Positions 47,597 to 57,025 of a stretch of DNA of 64,000 bases are shown here, one piece after another. The stretch is from the NCBI RefSeq assembly GCF_014466955.1, contig NZ_AP023396.1, forward strand, positions 7,192,001 through 7,256,000, in the 5' to 3' direction. This stretch comes from Nocardia wallacei (GTDB lineage: Bacteria; Actinomycetota; Actinomycetes; Mycobacteriales; Mycobacteriaceae). The position numbers were made by a program, and so were the translations under genes. The notes beneath the pieces were generated by a model. The model had not been told where the DNA came from, did no database searches, and was given only the letters and a program-made list of their open reading frames with translations. How positions within the stretch are numbered: position 1 is the first letter of the stretch; each line of letters begins with the position of its first letter.

Positions 47597-48841
47597 CTAG
47601 TTGCCGCTTCGGACCGGGCCCGGTGGGACCGGGGTTGCGGAGACCACTGCGGACGGCTCGCCGTGCAACGCGGACATGGTTTTCCAGGTGTCCCAGTCGA
47701 TGGTCCAGTCGTAGAGGTCGCCGTCGGCGGCCGACAGCGCGATGGAGGTGCCGGTGACCTCGACGGGGTCGCCGTACATCGCGGTCGGGAAGTATGCCTG
47801 GGCGTCGGCGGTGCTCAGGTTGATGCAGCCGTTGGTGACGTTCGTATTGCCCTGCGCCCCGGCCGATTCCGGGTTGGCGTGGATGAATTCGCCGTTGTTG
47901 GAGATGCGTACGGCCCAGCGCTCGCGAACGTTGGTGTAGTACGGCGGGTTCGACATCATGAAGTCCTCGTACTTCTCGGTCACCACGTGGATACCCGAGC
48001 GGGTCACGTTGCGCGCCTCGTTGCCCTCGCCGTAACTGCACGGGAAGTCGAAGACCGTCTGCCCGTCGCGGATCACCTGCACGCGGTGGCTGGGCGCGTA
48101 GCCCTTCACGATCTGACTGCGGCCGATCTTGAAATCCGAGCTGAGATCGCCGTAACCGTAAGCGCCCTCACCCAATTCGAGTCCGTAGAGCTTGCCGGTG
48201 AACTTCACGTCGGTACCGGGCGTCCAGTACTCGCGCGGCCGCCAGTGCGCGCGGGAGCCGCCGTTGTCGTCCGGCAGCCAGGCCCAGCCGCCCTCGGTCT
48301 CCGGGGTGGTGGTGACGGTGAGCGCCTTCTCCACCGCGGCCTTGTTCGAGACGTGGCTCTTGAACTGGAGGATGATCGGCGCCGCGATGCCGACCTCCTG
48401 GCCGTCGCCGATGTTGATGGTGGCGGGCACGGTCTGGTTGGGGGCGAGGGTGGTGAATTTCCCCTCGATCGGGACGGGCTTGCCGTCGGTGCCGACGGCG
48501 GTGCCGGACCAGGTGTAGGTCGCGTCGTAGCCGAGCGGCTCGGTGACCTTGAAGCTGCTGCCGTCGGGGGCCAGGGTGCCCGCGACCTGTTTGCCCGCGG
48601 CGTTGCTCAGCGCGATCCGATCGATGCGGCCCGACGACACCGAGACCGAGACCGGCGCCACCGGATTGACGTCGGTGCTGTCGGCGCCGGGCTCCAAGGT
48701 GACCTTGGCGACCGGGGCCTTCTCCTTCGGCGCCGCGTTGTCGCCGCCGCCGTTCGAACACCCGGCGACCAGCGCGGCGCCCGCCAGCTGAGCCATTCCG
48801 ATCAGCACGGCGCGACGGCTGGATACTCCTCGACTGCTCAC
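47597..48841 (-). CDS. L,D-transpeptidase lipoprotein (LprQ/LdtMt5-like)
   Basis: 414 residues. N-terminal [20 protein letters not shown] leads into the lipobox AGC (about 26-28); the twin Arg suggests Tat export. Two Ig-like domains (about 45-250) precede the YkuD catalytic domain, with [20 protein letters not shown] then NGCINLS. The catalytic Cys and the first His are present, but the conserved His of the SHGC signature is Asn (TNGC). It crosslinks peptidoglycan 3-3 outside the membrane. The gene order murB-ldt-SDR matches M. tuberculosis Rv0482-0484c. A 33-bp array begins just after its stop. Confidence 0.92.
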   Translation of the reverse strand: MSSRGVSSRRAVLIGMAQLAGAALVAGCSNGGGDNAAPKEKAPVAKVTLEPGADSTDVNPVAPVSVSVSSGRIDRIALSNAAGKQVAGTLAPDGSSFKVTEPLGYDATYTWSGTAVGTDGKPVPIEGKFTTLAPNQTVPATINIGDGQEVGIAAPIILQFKSHVSNKAAVEKALTVTTTPETEGGWAWLPDDNGGSRAHWRPREYWTPGTDVKFTGKLYGLELGEGAYGYGDLSSDFKIGRSQIVKGYAPSHRVQVIRDGQTVFDFPCSYGEGNEARNVTRSGIHVVTEKYEDFMMSNPPYYTNVRERWAVRISNNGEFIHANPESAGAQGNTNVTNGCINLSTADAQAYFPTAMYGDPVEVTGTSIALSAADGDLYDWTIDWDTWKTMSALHGEPSAVVSATPVPPGPVRSGN

Positions 48842-48896
48842 TTCCTCGAATCTACCGCGAAGACCGGACAGTGCCGCGCGTGTCGCCCGGCAACCC

Positions 48897-50003
48897 CTAG
48901 AGGGTGATCCCCACGGTCACCGGTTCTGGCTCGAGCCGGATGCCGAACCGGTCCTCGACGCCGTCGCGGACCGTGCGGGCCAACGCGATCAGGTCGGCGG
49001 CCGTCGCGGCACCTCGGTTCGTCAGTGCCAGTGTGTGTTTGGTGGACAGCCGCGCCGGTGCGCCGGGGCCCGGGAAGCCCTTCGCGAAACCGGCCCGCTC
49101 GATCAGCCAGCCCGCGGAGAACTTGACGCCGTCGACGGCCGGATAGGTGGGGATTGTCACATCACCCAGAAGCCTTGTGATCGCTGCCCGTACCCGTTCC
49201 ACCCGATCGTGCGGCACCACCGGATTGGTGAAGAACGAACCCGCACTCCAGGTGTCGTGATCGGCGGCGTCGAGCACCATGCCCTTGCCGCCGCGCAGCC
49301 GCAGCACCGCCGCGCGCACCTGCGCCGCCGGGCGGGTCTCGCCCTCGTCGGCACCCAGGGCCTGCGCCAGCTCCCGATAGCGCAGCGGCGCGCTGGCTCC
49401 GGTGGGATCGAGCGCGTACTCCACCTCGAGCACCACGGCCCGGTCGCTGTGCTTGAGATTCGAGGTGCGGTAGCCGAAGCCCAGTTCGTCCGGCGTGACC
49501 CAGCGGATCGCGCCGGTCGCGCGATCCAGCAGCCGCACCCGGCGCAGTAGCTGCTCGACCTCGACGCCGTAGGCGCCCACGTTCTGCACCGGCGTCGCGC
49601 CCGCCGCCCCGGGAATACCCGACAGGCACTCCAGACCGCCGAACCCGGCCGCGACCGTCGCCGCCACCACGGCATCCCAGTTCGCACCCGCCGCGGCGAG
49701 GACGCGGTCCGCGCCGATCTCGACGCTGTCGGTCGCGACCCGCACGACGATGCCGGGGAAGCCTTCGTCGGAGATCAGCAGATTGGAGCCGCCGGCGAGC
49801 AGCAGCAGCGGAACTCCGGCGTCGTCGAGGGTACGAACGGTCGCGACGAGCGCCTCGGTATCGGAGCAGTCGGCCACCGTCGCCGCGCCGCCGACACGCA
49901 GGGTGGTCAGCTCCGCCAGCGAAACCGATTCGCGCACCCGCGCACCGGTCGCGGACAGCAGATCCCGCGCTTTGTGGATCGGCACCACTCTCGATGTACG
50001 CAC
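48897..50003 (-). CDS. murB: UDP-N-acetylmuramate dehydrogenase
   Basis: 368 residues from GTG 50003. FAD-binding [18 protein letters not shown] and [20 protein letters not shown]; the proton donor Ser in [15 protein letters not shown]-terminal [18 protein letters not shown]. Reduces UDP-enolpyruvyl-GlcNAc to UDP-MurNAc, an early peptidoglycan step. An upstream GTG frame would overlap the divergent DUF2505 gene. The L,D-transpeptidase follows 55 bases downstream, so both cell-wall genes may be coexpressed. Confidence 0.95.
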   Translation of the reverse strand: MRTSRVVPIHKARDLLSATGARVRESVSLAELTTLRVGGAATVADCSDTEALVATVRTLDDAGVPLLLLAGGSNLLISDEGFPGIVVRVATDSVEIGADRVLAAAGANWDAVVAATVAAGFGGLECLSGIPGAAGATPVQNVGAYGVEVEQLLRRVRLLDRATGAIRWVTPDELGFGYRTSNLKHSDRAVVLEVEYALDPTGASAPLRYRELAQALGADEGETRPAAQVRAAVLRLRGGKGMVLDAADHDTWSAGSFFTNPVVPHDRVERVRAAITRLLGDVTIPTYPAVDGVKFSAGWLIERAGFAKGFPGPGAPARLSTKHTLALTNRGAATAADLIALARTVRDGVEDRFGIRLEPEPVTVGITL

Positions 50004-50029
50004 AGCGAAAGACGGTAGCGTGTTCGACC

Positions 50030-50521
50030 ATGGCGACACCCCTGGCGTATACGGCTCAGTACGCACACCCGGCCGACGCGATCCGTGCCGCGTTCGCAGA
50101 CGAACAGTATTGGAAGGACCGGATCGAGGAGGTCGGCGGGCCCAACGCGCGGCTGGATTCGTTCCAGGCCTCGGTCGATCAGGAACAGCTGCACGTCGAG
50201 ATGGTGCAGTCCATTCCGGCGTCGGAGTTGCCCAGCGCCATCACCTCGGTCCGCCCCGGTGACCTGATCATTCCGCGCACCGAGAGCTATTCCGGTTACG
50301 CCGGTACCTTCACCGCGCAGGTACAGGACGCGCCCGCGCAGGTGCGCGGCACCGTGACCCTCAGTGCGGTCGGCGAGGTGTCGCAGGCGGTCATCCAGGG
50401 GTCGGTCGAGGTCGGTATCCCGTTGTTCGGCAAGAAGATCGAGGCCGTGGTCGCCGAGAAGTTGCTGGAGCTGCTCGCCGCGGAGACCGACTTCACCAAT
50501 ACCTGGATCGCGAATCGCTGA
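50030..50521 (+). CDS. DUF2505 family protein, first copy
   Basis: 163 residues: [25 protein letters not shown]-type start, then [20 protein letters not shown]. The START/Bet v1-like DUF2505 fold (SRPBCC superfamily) binds lipids or hydrophobic ligands. The next gene is a paralogue. TAGCGT at 50016-50021 lies eight bases before the ATG, so a leaderless start is possible. Divergent from murB across 26 bases. Confidence 0.85.
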   Translation: MATPLAYTAQYAHPADAIRAAFADEQYWKDRIEEVGGPNARLDSFQASVDQEQLHVEMVQSIPASELPSAITSVRPGDLIIPRTESYSGYAGTFTAQVQDAPAQVRGTVTLSAVGEVSQAVIQGSVEVGIPLFGKKIEAVVAEKLLELLAAETDFTNTWIANR

Positions 50522-50546
50522 ATCGCGCACAGTACCCTGGCATCCC

Positions 50547-51065
50547 ATGGCCCGCCGACTGGACTATTCCGCCCGCTACCCGCTGCACACCACCAAAGAG
50601 GTGTACGCGGCGCTGTCCGACCGCGCCTACTGGGACGCCCGGATGGAGGAGATGCGCAAGTACTCCCCCAACGACGTGACCGAACTGTCCGCCGGGGACA
50701 GCGGCATCGAGGTCGAGATTCAGCACATCCTGCCGCGCGACATGCTGCCCGAGATCGCGCAGACGGTGATGCGCAAGGACATGACGATCACCCGCCGCGA
50801 GACCTACGGGCCGTTCGGGCCCGAGGTCACCGGTGAATACGTGGCCTCGATTCCGGCCGGGCCGGGCAGCCTGAACGGCACCATGCACCTGTTCCCCACC
50901 GAGACCGGATGCACGCTGCGCACCTCCTCCACGGCCAAGGTGTTCATCCCGATGCTCGGCCCCAAGCTCGAGCAGATGATGCTGATCAACCTCGTGGACC
51001 TGTTGCGCGCCGAGGCCGAGTTCACGGCGCAGTGGCTGGACGAGCAGCACCCCACCGCGGGGTGA
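50547..51065 (+). CDS. DUF2505 family protein, second copy
   Basis: 172 residues: RLDYSARYPLHTTKEVYAAL at the N-terminus followed by SDRAYWDARMEEMR; MTITRRETYGPFGPEVTGEY in the middle. Same fold as the preceding protein, the pair being tandem duplicates. In mycobacteria there is a single homologue beside murB. The last codons overlap the methyltransferase start (GTGA at 51062). Confidence 0.85.
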   Translation: MARRLDYSARYPLHTTKEVYAALSDRAYWDARMEEMRKYSPNDVTELSAGDSGIEVEIQHILPRDMLPEIAQTVMRKDMTITRRETYGPFGPEVTGEYVASIPAGPGSLNGTMHLFPTETGCTLRTSSTAKVFIPMLGPKLEQMMLINLVDLLRAEAEFTAQWLDEQHPTAG

Positions 51066-51913
51066 GTTCCGGCCCGGCGGCCCGCGCGCATTCGGAGAAC
51101 TCGCGGACGCCGCCGGATCGGCACGGTGCGAAAGCAGCCCGGCAACCGATCGGCGCGATCACCCGCGGCACGACCGGGATCAACCGATTGCGGCGCAGCG
51201 ATCGCTGGCTGATGCACGACGAGTTGGTTGCGGGCCGATTGCGGGATGCCGAAGACCCGCTGGTCGTGGATCTGGGGTACGGAGCGAGCCCGGTGACCAC
51301 GATCGAGCTGGCGGCGCGGCTGCGACGAGTGCGCGCCGATGTGCGGGTGGTCGGGCTGGAGATCGATCCGGCGCGGGTGGTGCCCGGCCGGGACGGTGTG
51401 GTGTTCGCGCGGGGCGGCTTCGAGCTGGCGGGCCTGCGGCCGGTGCTGGTGCGCGCGTTCAACGTGCTGCGGCAGTACCCGGAGGAGGCGGTCGCCGAGG
51501 CGTGGCGGACGGTGCTGAGCGGTCTCGCGCCGGAGGGGCTGCTGATGGACGGCACCTGTGACGAGCTGGGGCGACGCTGCGCCTGGGTGCTGCTGGATCG
51601 CACCGGTCCGATCTCGCTGACTCTGGCCTGGGACCCGTTCACCGTCGAGCGTCCCTCCGATGTGGCCGAACGACTGCCGAAGGCGTTGATACATCGCAAC
51701 ATTCCCGGCGAACGAGTACACACCCTGCTCACCGCCGCCGACCACGCCTGGGCCCGCGCCGCGCCGCTCGCCCCCTACGGCCCGCGCCTACGCTGGCGCG
51801 AGGCTGCGAAAACCCTACGCGCGGAAGGCTTCCCTATCCGCCGCTACCGCCGCCGCATGCGCGACTGCGTACTCTCGGTCCCCTGGGAGACCGTGGCGCC
51901 CGAGGACAGTTGA
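51062..51913 (+). CDS. Class I SAM-dependent methyltransferase-like protein
   Basis: 283 residues from GTG 51062, coupled to the DUF2505 stop. The first 40 residues are polar and unstructured. DPLVVDLGYGASPVTTIELA is the SAM-binding loop and VRVVGLEIDPARVV the acidic strand. NVLRQYPEEAVAEAWRTVLS follows. Acceptor unknown. The cotranslated DUF2505 pair may bring the hydrophobic substrate, which is inference. Confidence 0.78.
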   Translation: MSSGPAARAHSENSRTPPDRHGAKAARQPIGAITRGTTGINRLRRSDRWLMHDELVAGRLRDAEDPLVVDLGYGASPVTTIELAARLRRVRADVRVVGLEIDPARVVPGRDGVVFARGGFELAGLRPVLVRAFNVLRQYPEEAVAEAWRTVLSGLAPEGLLMDGTCDELGRRCAWVLLDRTGPISLTLAWDPFTVERPSDVAERLPKALIHRNIPGERVHTLLTAADHAWARAAPLAPYGPRLRWREAAKTLRAEGFPIRRYRRRMRDCVLSVPWETVAPEDS

Positions 51914-51986
51914 TCGGCGCGCCGAAGCAGCGATACCCCGGAAGCGTGCCGGACCGACGAGAGGGCTGCCGCCGCAACCTGTTCGG

Positions 51987-52565
51987 TCAAGCCCGTGACA
52001 ACGCGTGCTGGATGCGGATGGCGGTGTGGGATGGTAATCGCTCTGCGGCGGAAGAGATTTCGGCGCTCGCGCAGCGGTGGATGGCGACCGCGTCGGCTAC
52101 CACCTCATCCAGCGCGGCTTGGCCGATGCCCGTTTCGGCGAGGTCCAGGACCGTACGAACCGGAGTGGTGACCAGAAAGGTGCCCGCCGACTCGACGTCG
52201 CGGCCACACAGGGCCCGGCGCAGCACCACCAGGCGCGGTGCGCTCGGGGCTCGCCCGGCGCCGGCCGACAGGTGCAGGAAGCGCGGGCGTAATCGGCCGA
52301 GGCCGTGTAGTTCGGCCGCGCTGTGGTGGGAGACCGCGGCCGTGCCCTCGAACCACGCCGACCACATCGCGTACTCGTCGAGCGGGCCGTCGGGCCACTC
52401 CGCCAGTCGCAGCAGGCCGACACCGGCCCGGACCACCGAGCCGTCGCCGAGACCCGAACGCACCCGCTCCTGGCACCGCGTACGCGCGACGAGACGGGTG
52501 GTGAAGTAACCGGCGTGCCGGGCGGCCGACTCCCGCAACACCTGCCACTCAGCTGAACCGGACAT
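51987..52565 (-). CDS. AbiEi-like / type IV antitoxin-type protein
   Basis: 192 residues: N-terminal helical region (CQERVRSGLGDGSVVRAGVG), SHHSAAELHGLGRLRPRFLH and TTPVRTVLDLAETGIGQAAL. These match the actinobacterial protein family annotated from the AbiEi antitoxin domain, in which a winged helix is followed by a DUF559-like region. Here the nuclease-like C-terminus is cut short. No AbiEii toxin gene is beside it, so it is an orphan and its defence role is doubtful. Confidence 0.6.
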   Translation of the reverse strand: MSGSAEWQVLRESAARHAGYFTTRLVARTRCQERVRSGLGDGSVVRAGVGLLRLAEWPDGPLDEYAMWSAWFEGTAAVSHHSAAELHGLGRLRPRFLHLSAGAGRAPSAPRLVVLRRALCGRDVESAGTFLVTTPVRTVLDLAETGIGQAALDEVVADAVAIHRCASAEISSAAERLPSHTAIRIQHALSRA

Positions 52566-52679
52566 GTGACCCAGATTACGCGCGGATGCTGTGCGTCATG
52601 TCACAATCGCGGACGGCCCTTGTGCAAAGCCTTCAACCGCCCACAGAGCAGGCTCAGAAAGCTCGGGAAGAATCATGGC

Positions 52680-53450
52680 ATGAGTTCGAACCCTCCAGAG
52701 ACCGCGACCGTCCCCGGTGCGCCGTCCGGCGGCCGGACCGGCGCCCGGAACCTGCGGCGGATCATCCTGATCGTCGGACTCGTCGTCGTGCTCGCCGTGG
52801 TCGGGACCGCGGCCGCGGCCGAGACGTACTACCGCCACCGGACCGAGAAGTGCATCGCCACCCAGGTCGAGCGCGATCTCGGCTCCAAGGTGGCGGTGAG
52901 CTTCGGCCCGAAACCGTTGCTGCTCACCGCCTTCGACCATCGCATCCAGTACGTCGACATCAACAGCGACGACGCGAAGTTCGGCCCGGCCTCGGATATG
53001 AAGGTGCACGCCCGGCTCAACGACATCACGCTGATCGACAAGGGCCGCGGCGGCGCCGACATCGGCAGCAGCAGCGCCGAGGCCACTTGGAGCAACGCGG
53101 GTATCGCGCAGACGCTGCAGGGCCTGGTCTCGGGTGTGCAGTCGGATCCGGCGAGCGGGACGCTGGACGTGAAGGTGCTCGGCGGGATCGCCGACATGCG
53201 GTTGAAGCCGCAGATCGTCGGTGACCGCATCGAGGTGACCACGGAGTCCGCCCAGCTGTTCGGGTTCGGGCTGCCCACCGATCTGGTCGACGGCATCGTC
53301 GATCTGATGACCGAGAGCCTGCAGGCCTATCCGCTGGACATGCAGCCGACCGCCGTGCGGGTCACCGACGACGGCATCTCGGTCTCGCTGACCGGCGGCA
53401 CCACCAAGCTGCAGCCCGCGCCGGACAGCGACCGGAACGTCAGCTGCTGA
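52680..53450 (+). CDS. DUF2993 membrane-anchored protein
   Basis: 256 residues from ATG 52680. One N-terminal helix (RIILIVGLVVVLAVVGTAAA) anchors an extracytoplasmic domain. TEKCIATQVERDLGSKVAVS, FGPKPLLLTAFDHRIQYVDI and a repeat of the same fold later define DUF2993 (LmeA-like). LmeA of mycobacteria aids lipoglycan maturation; this homologue lies in the place of Rv0479c as I recall. Its stop is one base from the convergent deoC stop. Confidence 0.85.
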   Translation: MSSNPPETATVPGAPSGGRTGARNLRRIILIVGLVVVLAVVGTAAAAETYYRHRTEKCIATQVERDLGSKVAVSFGPKPLLLTAFDHRIQYVDINSDDAKFGPASDMKVHARLNDITLIDKGRGGADIGSSSAEATWSNAGIAQTLQGLVSGVQSDPASGTLDVKVLGGIADMRLKPQIVGDRIEVTTESAQLFGFGLPTDLVDGIVDLMTESLQAYPLDMQPTAVRVTDDGISVSLTGGTTKLQPAPDSDRNVSC

Positions 53451-53451
53451 C

Positions 53452-54138
53452 CTACTCCGGGAAGCCCGCGAGCACCTCGCGCGAGCGCGACAAACCCAGC
53501 CGGGTGGCGCCGGCCTCGATCAACTCGGCGGCCGCCGTCGCGGTGCGGATGCCGCCGCTGGCCTTGATGCCCAACCGGCCGCCGACGGTGTCGGCCATCA
53601 GCCGGACGGCGTGCACGCTCGCGCCGCCCTGCGGGTGGAAGCCGGTGGAGGTCTTCACGAAATCGGCCCCCGCGCGCTCGGCCACCCGGCACACCTCGAC
53701 GATCGCCTCGTCGGGCAGCGCGGCCGACTCGATGATCACCTTGAGCACCGCCCGGTCGCCCAGTCCTTCACGCACGGTGACGATGTCGGCCAGCACCGCG
53801 TTGTAGTCGCCGGACACCGCGGCGCCGACATCGATGACCATGTCGACCTCGGCCGCGCCCTGGTCCGCCGCCAGCCGCGCCTCGGTGCCCTTGATGAGCG
53901 AATGGTGCTTGCCGGACGGAAATCCCGCGACGGTCGCGACCACCAGGCCGGGCGCGCGGACCGGCAGCGTGGCCGGGGACAGGCACACCGCGTACACCCC
54001 CAGCTCGCGGGCCTCGGCCACCGTGGCGGCGACATCGGCCGCGGTGGCCTCCGGCGCCAGCAGGGTGTGGTCGATCATCGCGGCCACCTCGGCGCGAGTG
54101 AGCTTGCGGGTACCTGATTCCGGAGCGGTATCGGCCAT
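53452..54138 (-). CDS. deoC: Deoxyribose-phosphate aldolase
   Basis: 228 residues from ATG 54138. Splits 2-deoxyribose-5-phosphate into glyceraldehyde-3-phosphate and acetaldehyde. [20 protein letters not shown] at the N-terminus, VLKVIIES with the first Lys, and the Schiff-base Lys in [37 protein letters not shown] closes the barrel. Single gene, divergent from the acetyltransferase. Confidence 0.96.
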   Translation of the reverse strand: MADTAPESGTRKLTRAEVAAMIDHTLLAPEATAADVAATVAEARELGVYAVCLSPATLPVRAPGLVVATVAGFPSGKHHSLIKGTEARLAADQGAAEVDMVIDVGAAVSGDYNAVLADIVTVREGLGDRAVLKVIIESAALPDEAIVEVCRVAERAGADFVKTSTGFHPQGGASVHAVRLMADTVGGRLGIKASGGIRTATAAAELIEAGATRLGLSRSREVLAGFPE

Positions 54139-54234
54139 GGGGACTGAGTCTGGCACACGCCCGTGGCACACTCGTAAGGGTCGGGCCGTCGAGCCCGGAA
54201 CCATCTCGCAGGTGCTCGGGAGGGAGAAGCCACC

Positions 54235-54780
54235 GTGCTGATCCGTCGTGAACGGGCCGGCGACATCCTCGCGATCGACGCGGTGCACCGCCGCGCCTTC
54301 GCCCGCGACTACCCCGACGACCTCCCCGGCGAGACGCCGCGCGCGGCCGCCGACCCGGCCGAGGTGGCGCTCGTGCACCGGCTGCGCAGCGACTCCGGCT
54401 GGATTCCGACGCTGTCGATGGTGGCGGAGGTTCGCGACCGAGTGGTCGGGCACGTCTGCCTCACCCGCGCCGGGGTGGGTCCGTATCCCGTCCTGGCGCT
54501 CGGGCCGATCGGCGTGCTGCCCGACCACCAGGGCGAGGGCGTCGGCGCCGCGCTCATGCACGCCGCGCTCGGCGCCGCCGACGCCCTCGACGAGCCGCTG
54601 ATCGGCCTGCTCGGCAGCCTCGACTACTACCCCCGCTTCGGTTTCCTCCCCGGCGCCCGCGTCGGTATCGTCCCCGACGAGCCCACCTGGACCGCCCACT
54701 TCCAGATCCGCCCCCTGACCGCCTACGAATCGGCCATGACCGGCGAATTCCGCTACGCCGAGCCGTTCTACAGGCTGTAG
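54235..54780 (+). CDS. GNAT family N-acetyltransferase
   Basis: 181 residues from GTG 54235 with GGGAGGGAG upstream. GNAT fold: the acetyl-CoA loop reads [20 protein letters not shown] (Q-x-x-G-x-G/A pattern), and [20 protein letters not shown] is the C-terminal strand. Acetyl acceptor unknown. Not coupled to purU, which starts 57 bases later. Confidence 0.88.
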   Translation: MLIRRERAGDILAIDAVHRRAFARDYPDDLPGETPRAAADPAEVALVHRLRSDSGWIPTLSMVAEVRDRVVGHVCLTRAGVGPYPVLALGPIGVLPDHQGEGVGAALMHAALGAADALDEPLIGLLGSLDYYPRFGFLPGARVGIVPDEPTWTAHFQIRPLTAYESAMTGEFRYAEPFYRL

Positions 54781-54837
54781 CGCGCTCGTTCGGCGGTCGG
54801 TTGCGGGTCGCGGCGGGTTGGCTGGGAGTATCGGGGT

Positions 54838-55719
54838 ATGAGTTCCGCTGCCGACGACCGCCGTTACGTGCTGATGCTGGGCTGTCCGGACCGGCCGGGC
54901 ATCATCGCCCGGATCACCTCGTTCATCGCCGAGTTCGGGGGGTCGATCATGGAGGCCGGTTATCACTCGGATACCGCGTCGGGGTGGTTCTTCACGCGGC
55001 AGGCCGTCAAGGCGGCGACGGTGCCGTTCGAGCTGGCGGAGTTGCGCGACCGTTTCGCGGCGGTGGCGGCGGAGCTGGGTCCAGAAACCGATTGGCAGCT
55101 ATTGGATTCCGGGGCGCGGCGGCGCGCGGTGCTGCTGGTCAGCCGGGACGGGCACTGCCTGCACGACCTGCTGGGCCGCGCCACCGGCGGCGAACTGCCC
55201 GCCACCATCGAGGCGGTGATCGGCAACCACCCGGACCTGGCTGAGATGACCCGGGCGCACGGCGTGCCGTTCCATCACGTGCCCTTCCCGAAGGACCCGG
55301 CCGAGCGTGGCCCGGCCTTCGAACAGGTTCGCGAACTGGTGGACGCGCACGATCCGGATGCCGTGGTGCTGGCGCGGTTCATGCAGGTGCTCCCGGCGGA
55401 GCTGTGCGAGCACTGGGCGGGCCGGGCAATCAACATCCACCACAGTTTCCTGCCCTCGTTCGTCGGCGCCCGCCCCTACCACCAGGCCTACGCGCGCGGC
55501 GTGAAACTCATCGGCGCGACCTGCCACTACGTGACCGCCGAACTGGACGCGGGGCCGATCATCGAGCAGGACGTGATCCGCATCGACCACGCCGACACCG
55601 CCCACGACATGGTCCGCCAGGGCCGCGATATCGAACGGGTGGTTCTCGCCCGGGGCCTGCGCTGGCACCTGGAGGGCCGAGTCCTCGTGCACGGCCGTCG
55701 CACCGTCGTGTTCGACTGA
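54838..55719 (+). CDS. purU: Formyltetrahydrofolate deformylase
   Basis: 293 residues. N-terminal ACT domain ([20 protein letters not shown]), then a formyltransferase fold with [20 protein letters not shown], where Asn and His of the catalytic triad lie, and the Asp in [17 protein letters not shown]. It hydrolyses 10-formyl-THF to formate, balancing one-carbon pools. Convergent with the first alpha/beta hydrolase. Confidence 0.95.
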   Translation: MSSAADDRRYVLMLGCPDRPGIIARITSFIAEFGGSIMEAGYHSDTASGWFFTRQAVKAATVPFELAELRDRFAAVAAELGPETDWQLLDSGARRRAVLLVSRDGHCLHDLLGRATGGELPATIEAVIGNHPDLAEMTRAHGVPFHHVPFPKDPAERGPAFEQVRELVDAHDPDAVVLARFMQVLPAELCEHWAGRAINIHHSFLPSFVGARPYHQAYARGVKLIGATCHYVTAELDAGPIIEQDVIRIDHADTAHDMVRQGRDIERVVLARGLRWHLEGRVLVHGRRTVVFD

Positions 55720-55730
55720 CGCGCGGCCGA

Positions 55731-56747
55731 TCAGCTGGCGACCGCGCCCCGCCCGCGTTGCCCGAGCCGCACCACCCGGTGCAGTTCGGCGTTGAACTCC
55801 TGCGGCGCTTCGATATTCGGCAGGTGTCCCGTCGGCAGCACGGTGTAGCGGTCCAGGTGGCCGGTCTCGGCGAGCACGTCGGCGATCCGCTGGGACATGC
55901 GCTTGGGCAGCAGCCGGTCGTACTCACCGGCGATCACGCTGGTGGGCACGGTGATGTTGGCGGCGGCCTCGGGCAGATCGAGATCCGCCAGCGCGAGCGC
56001 GAATCGGCCGCGGACCTGTGGTCGGCAGGAGCGCACGATCGAGAGCCCGAACTCGGCCTGCTCGGCCGTCGCGGCACGATTCAGGATGCGCGCCTTGAAG
56101 ATCGACCGCACGGCGAAACCGCTCGGCAACGGCACGGGGGTGCCGAACAGTGCCCGGCCCAGCCAGATCGGCGCGGGGACAAGATCATTGAAGAACGGCA
56201 GCACCTGGGTCTCCGAGGCGATGGAGCCGAAGGTGGTGGTGGCCAGCAGCACCGCGGACGCGCGCTCGATGACCTGCTCCGGATAGTGCTGCGCCCACGC
56301 CTGAATCGTGATGCCGCCCATGCTGTGACCGACCAGCACCGCTCGCTGACCCGGCCGCAGTACCGCGTCGAGGACGTCGGACAGGTCGTCGGCCAGCTGT
56401 TCGGCGCCGAATTCGCGCTTGCCGACCTCGCTGGCGCCGTGGCCGCGCAGGTCGAACGCCACCACGCGATACCGGTCGGCGAAAGCGTTGATCTGTGGGT
56501 TCCAGTATTCGATGCAGCACGACCAGCCGTGGATCAGCACGATCACATCGCCGTCGGCGGGGCCGTAGGCCTGCACCCGCAGACTGATGCCGTCGCGGGT
56601 GGTGACGGGGATGACCTCGGGTGAGGGGGCGGCGTTGAGAGCCGCGGTGGCGTAGGTGCGGCCACGCAACCGGGCGCGGTAGGCGGCGGTCAGCGCGTCG
56701 GTCCCGCTCAGCAGGCCGGTCACCGTTTCGGGCAGCTTCACCAGCAT
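55731..56747 (-). CDS. Alpha/beta hydrolase, paralogue 1
   Basis: 338 residues from ATG 56747, because AAAGGAG sits five bases upstream; GTG 56753 would overlap it. HGWSCCIEYWNPQINAFADR holds the oxyanion region, DLRGHGASE follows, GHSMGG is the nucleophile elbow, GEYDRLLP the acid and LPTGHLPNIEA the His. Shares its layout and leader with the 57026 protein (CCIEYWNPQINAFA is identical), so the two are duplicates. The promoter carries an inverted repeat shared with that paralogue and the XRE gene. Confidence 0.88.
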   Translation of the reverse strand: MLVKLPETVTGLLSGTDALTAAYRARLRGRTYATAALNAAPSPEVIPVTTRDGISLRVQAYGPADGDVIVLIHGWSCCIEYWNPQINAFADRYRVVAFDLRGHGASEVGKREFGAEQLADDLSDVLDAVLRPGQRAVLVGHSMGGITIQAWAQHYPEQVIERASAVLLATTTFGSIASETQVLPFFNDLVPAPIWLGRALFGTPVPLPSGFAVRSIFKARILNRAATAEQAEFGLSIVRSCRPQVRGRFALALADLDLPEAAANITVPTSVIAGEYDRLLPKRMSQRIADVLAETGHLDRYTVLPTGHLPNIEAPQEFNAELHRVVRLGQRGRGAVAS

Positions 56748-56792
56748 GAGCACTCCTTTGTGTCCTCGCGCACACTACCGCGCTAGCAGCAG

Positions 56793-56810
56793 TGCTTGCT
56801 AGTGCAAGCA
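56793..56810. promoter_or_regulatory. Shared operator, site A (hydrolase paralogue 1)
   Basis: TGCTTGCTAGTGCAAGCA: seven-base arms around TAGT. On the minus strand the promoter-proximal arm GCAAGC is followed by 16 bases and then TAGTGT, a good -10, so the arm occupies the -35 position. The same arm-16-TANTGT layout occurs at site B. It is 46 bases before the ATG. Confidence 0.75.
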
Positions 56811-57025
56811 GTCAGGTCGTAGCCGTTCCGCATGCATCCCGTCCTCATCGAATACCCATCGACCGCAACGCCATTCGTGAAACGGCCGCGTGGATGAAGC
56901 GTTGTTACCTACAACACATATCGGCCCGGGTACATGCCCCGATAGCACAGCACCGCGTAACGAATTGCGCACGATCGGCTCACCGCGGACGGCAGTCGCC
57001 TGTGCGCGGCAACGGAACCGGTGGG
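56811..57025. other. Intergenic stretch between the two hydrolases
   Basis: About 215 bases. No gene or repeat apart from the adjoining operator; it includes a region of low GC for the window (ACCTACAACACATATCGG near 56910). Probably 5' sequence of the first hydrolase promoter and the 3' end of the second transcript. Confidence 0.5.

Noticed and set aside
51987..52565. AbiEi-like gene as half of an active type IV toxin-antitoxin system
   Set aside because: No AbiEii-type nucleotidyltransferase gene lies on either side, so only an orphan can be claimed.
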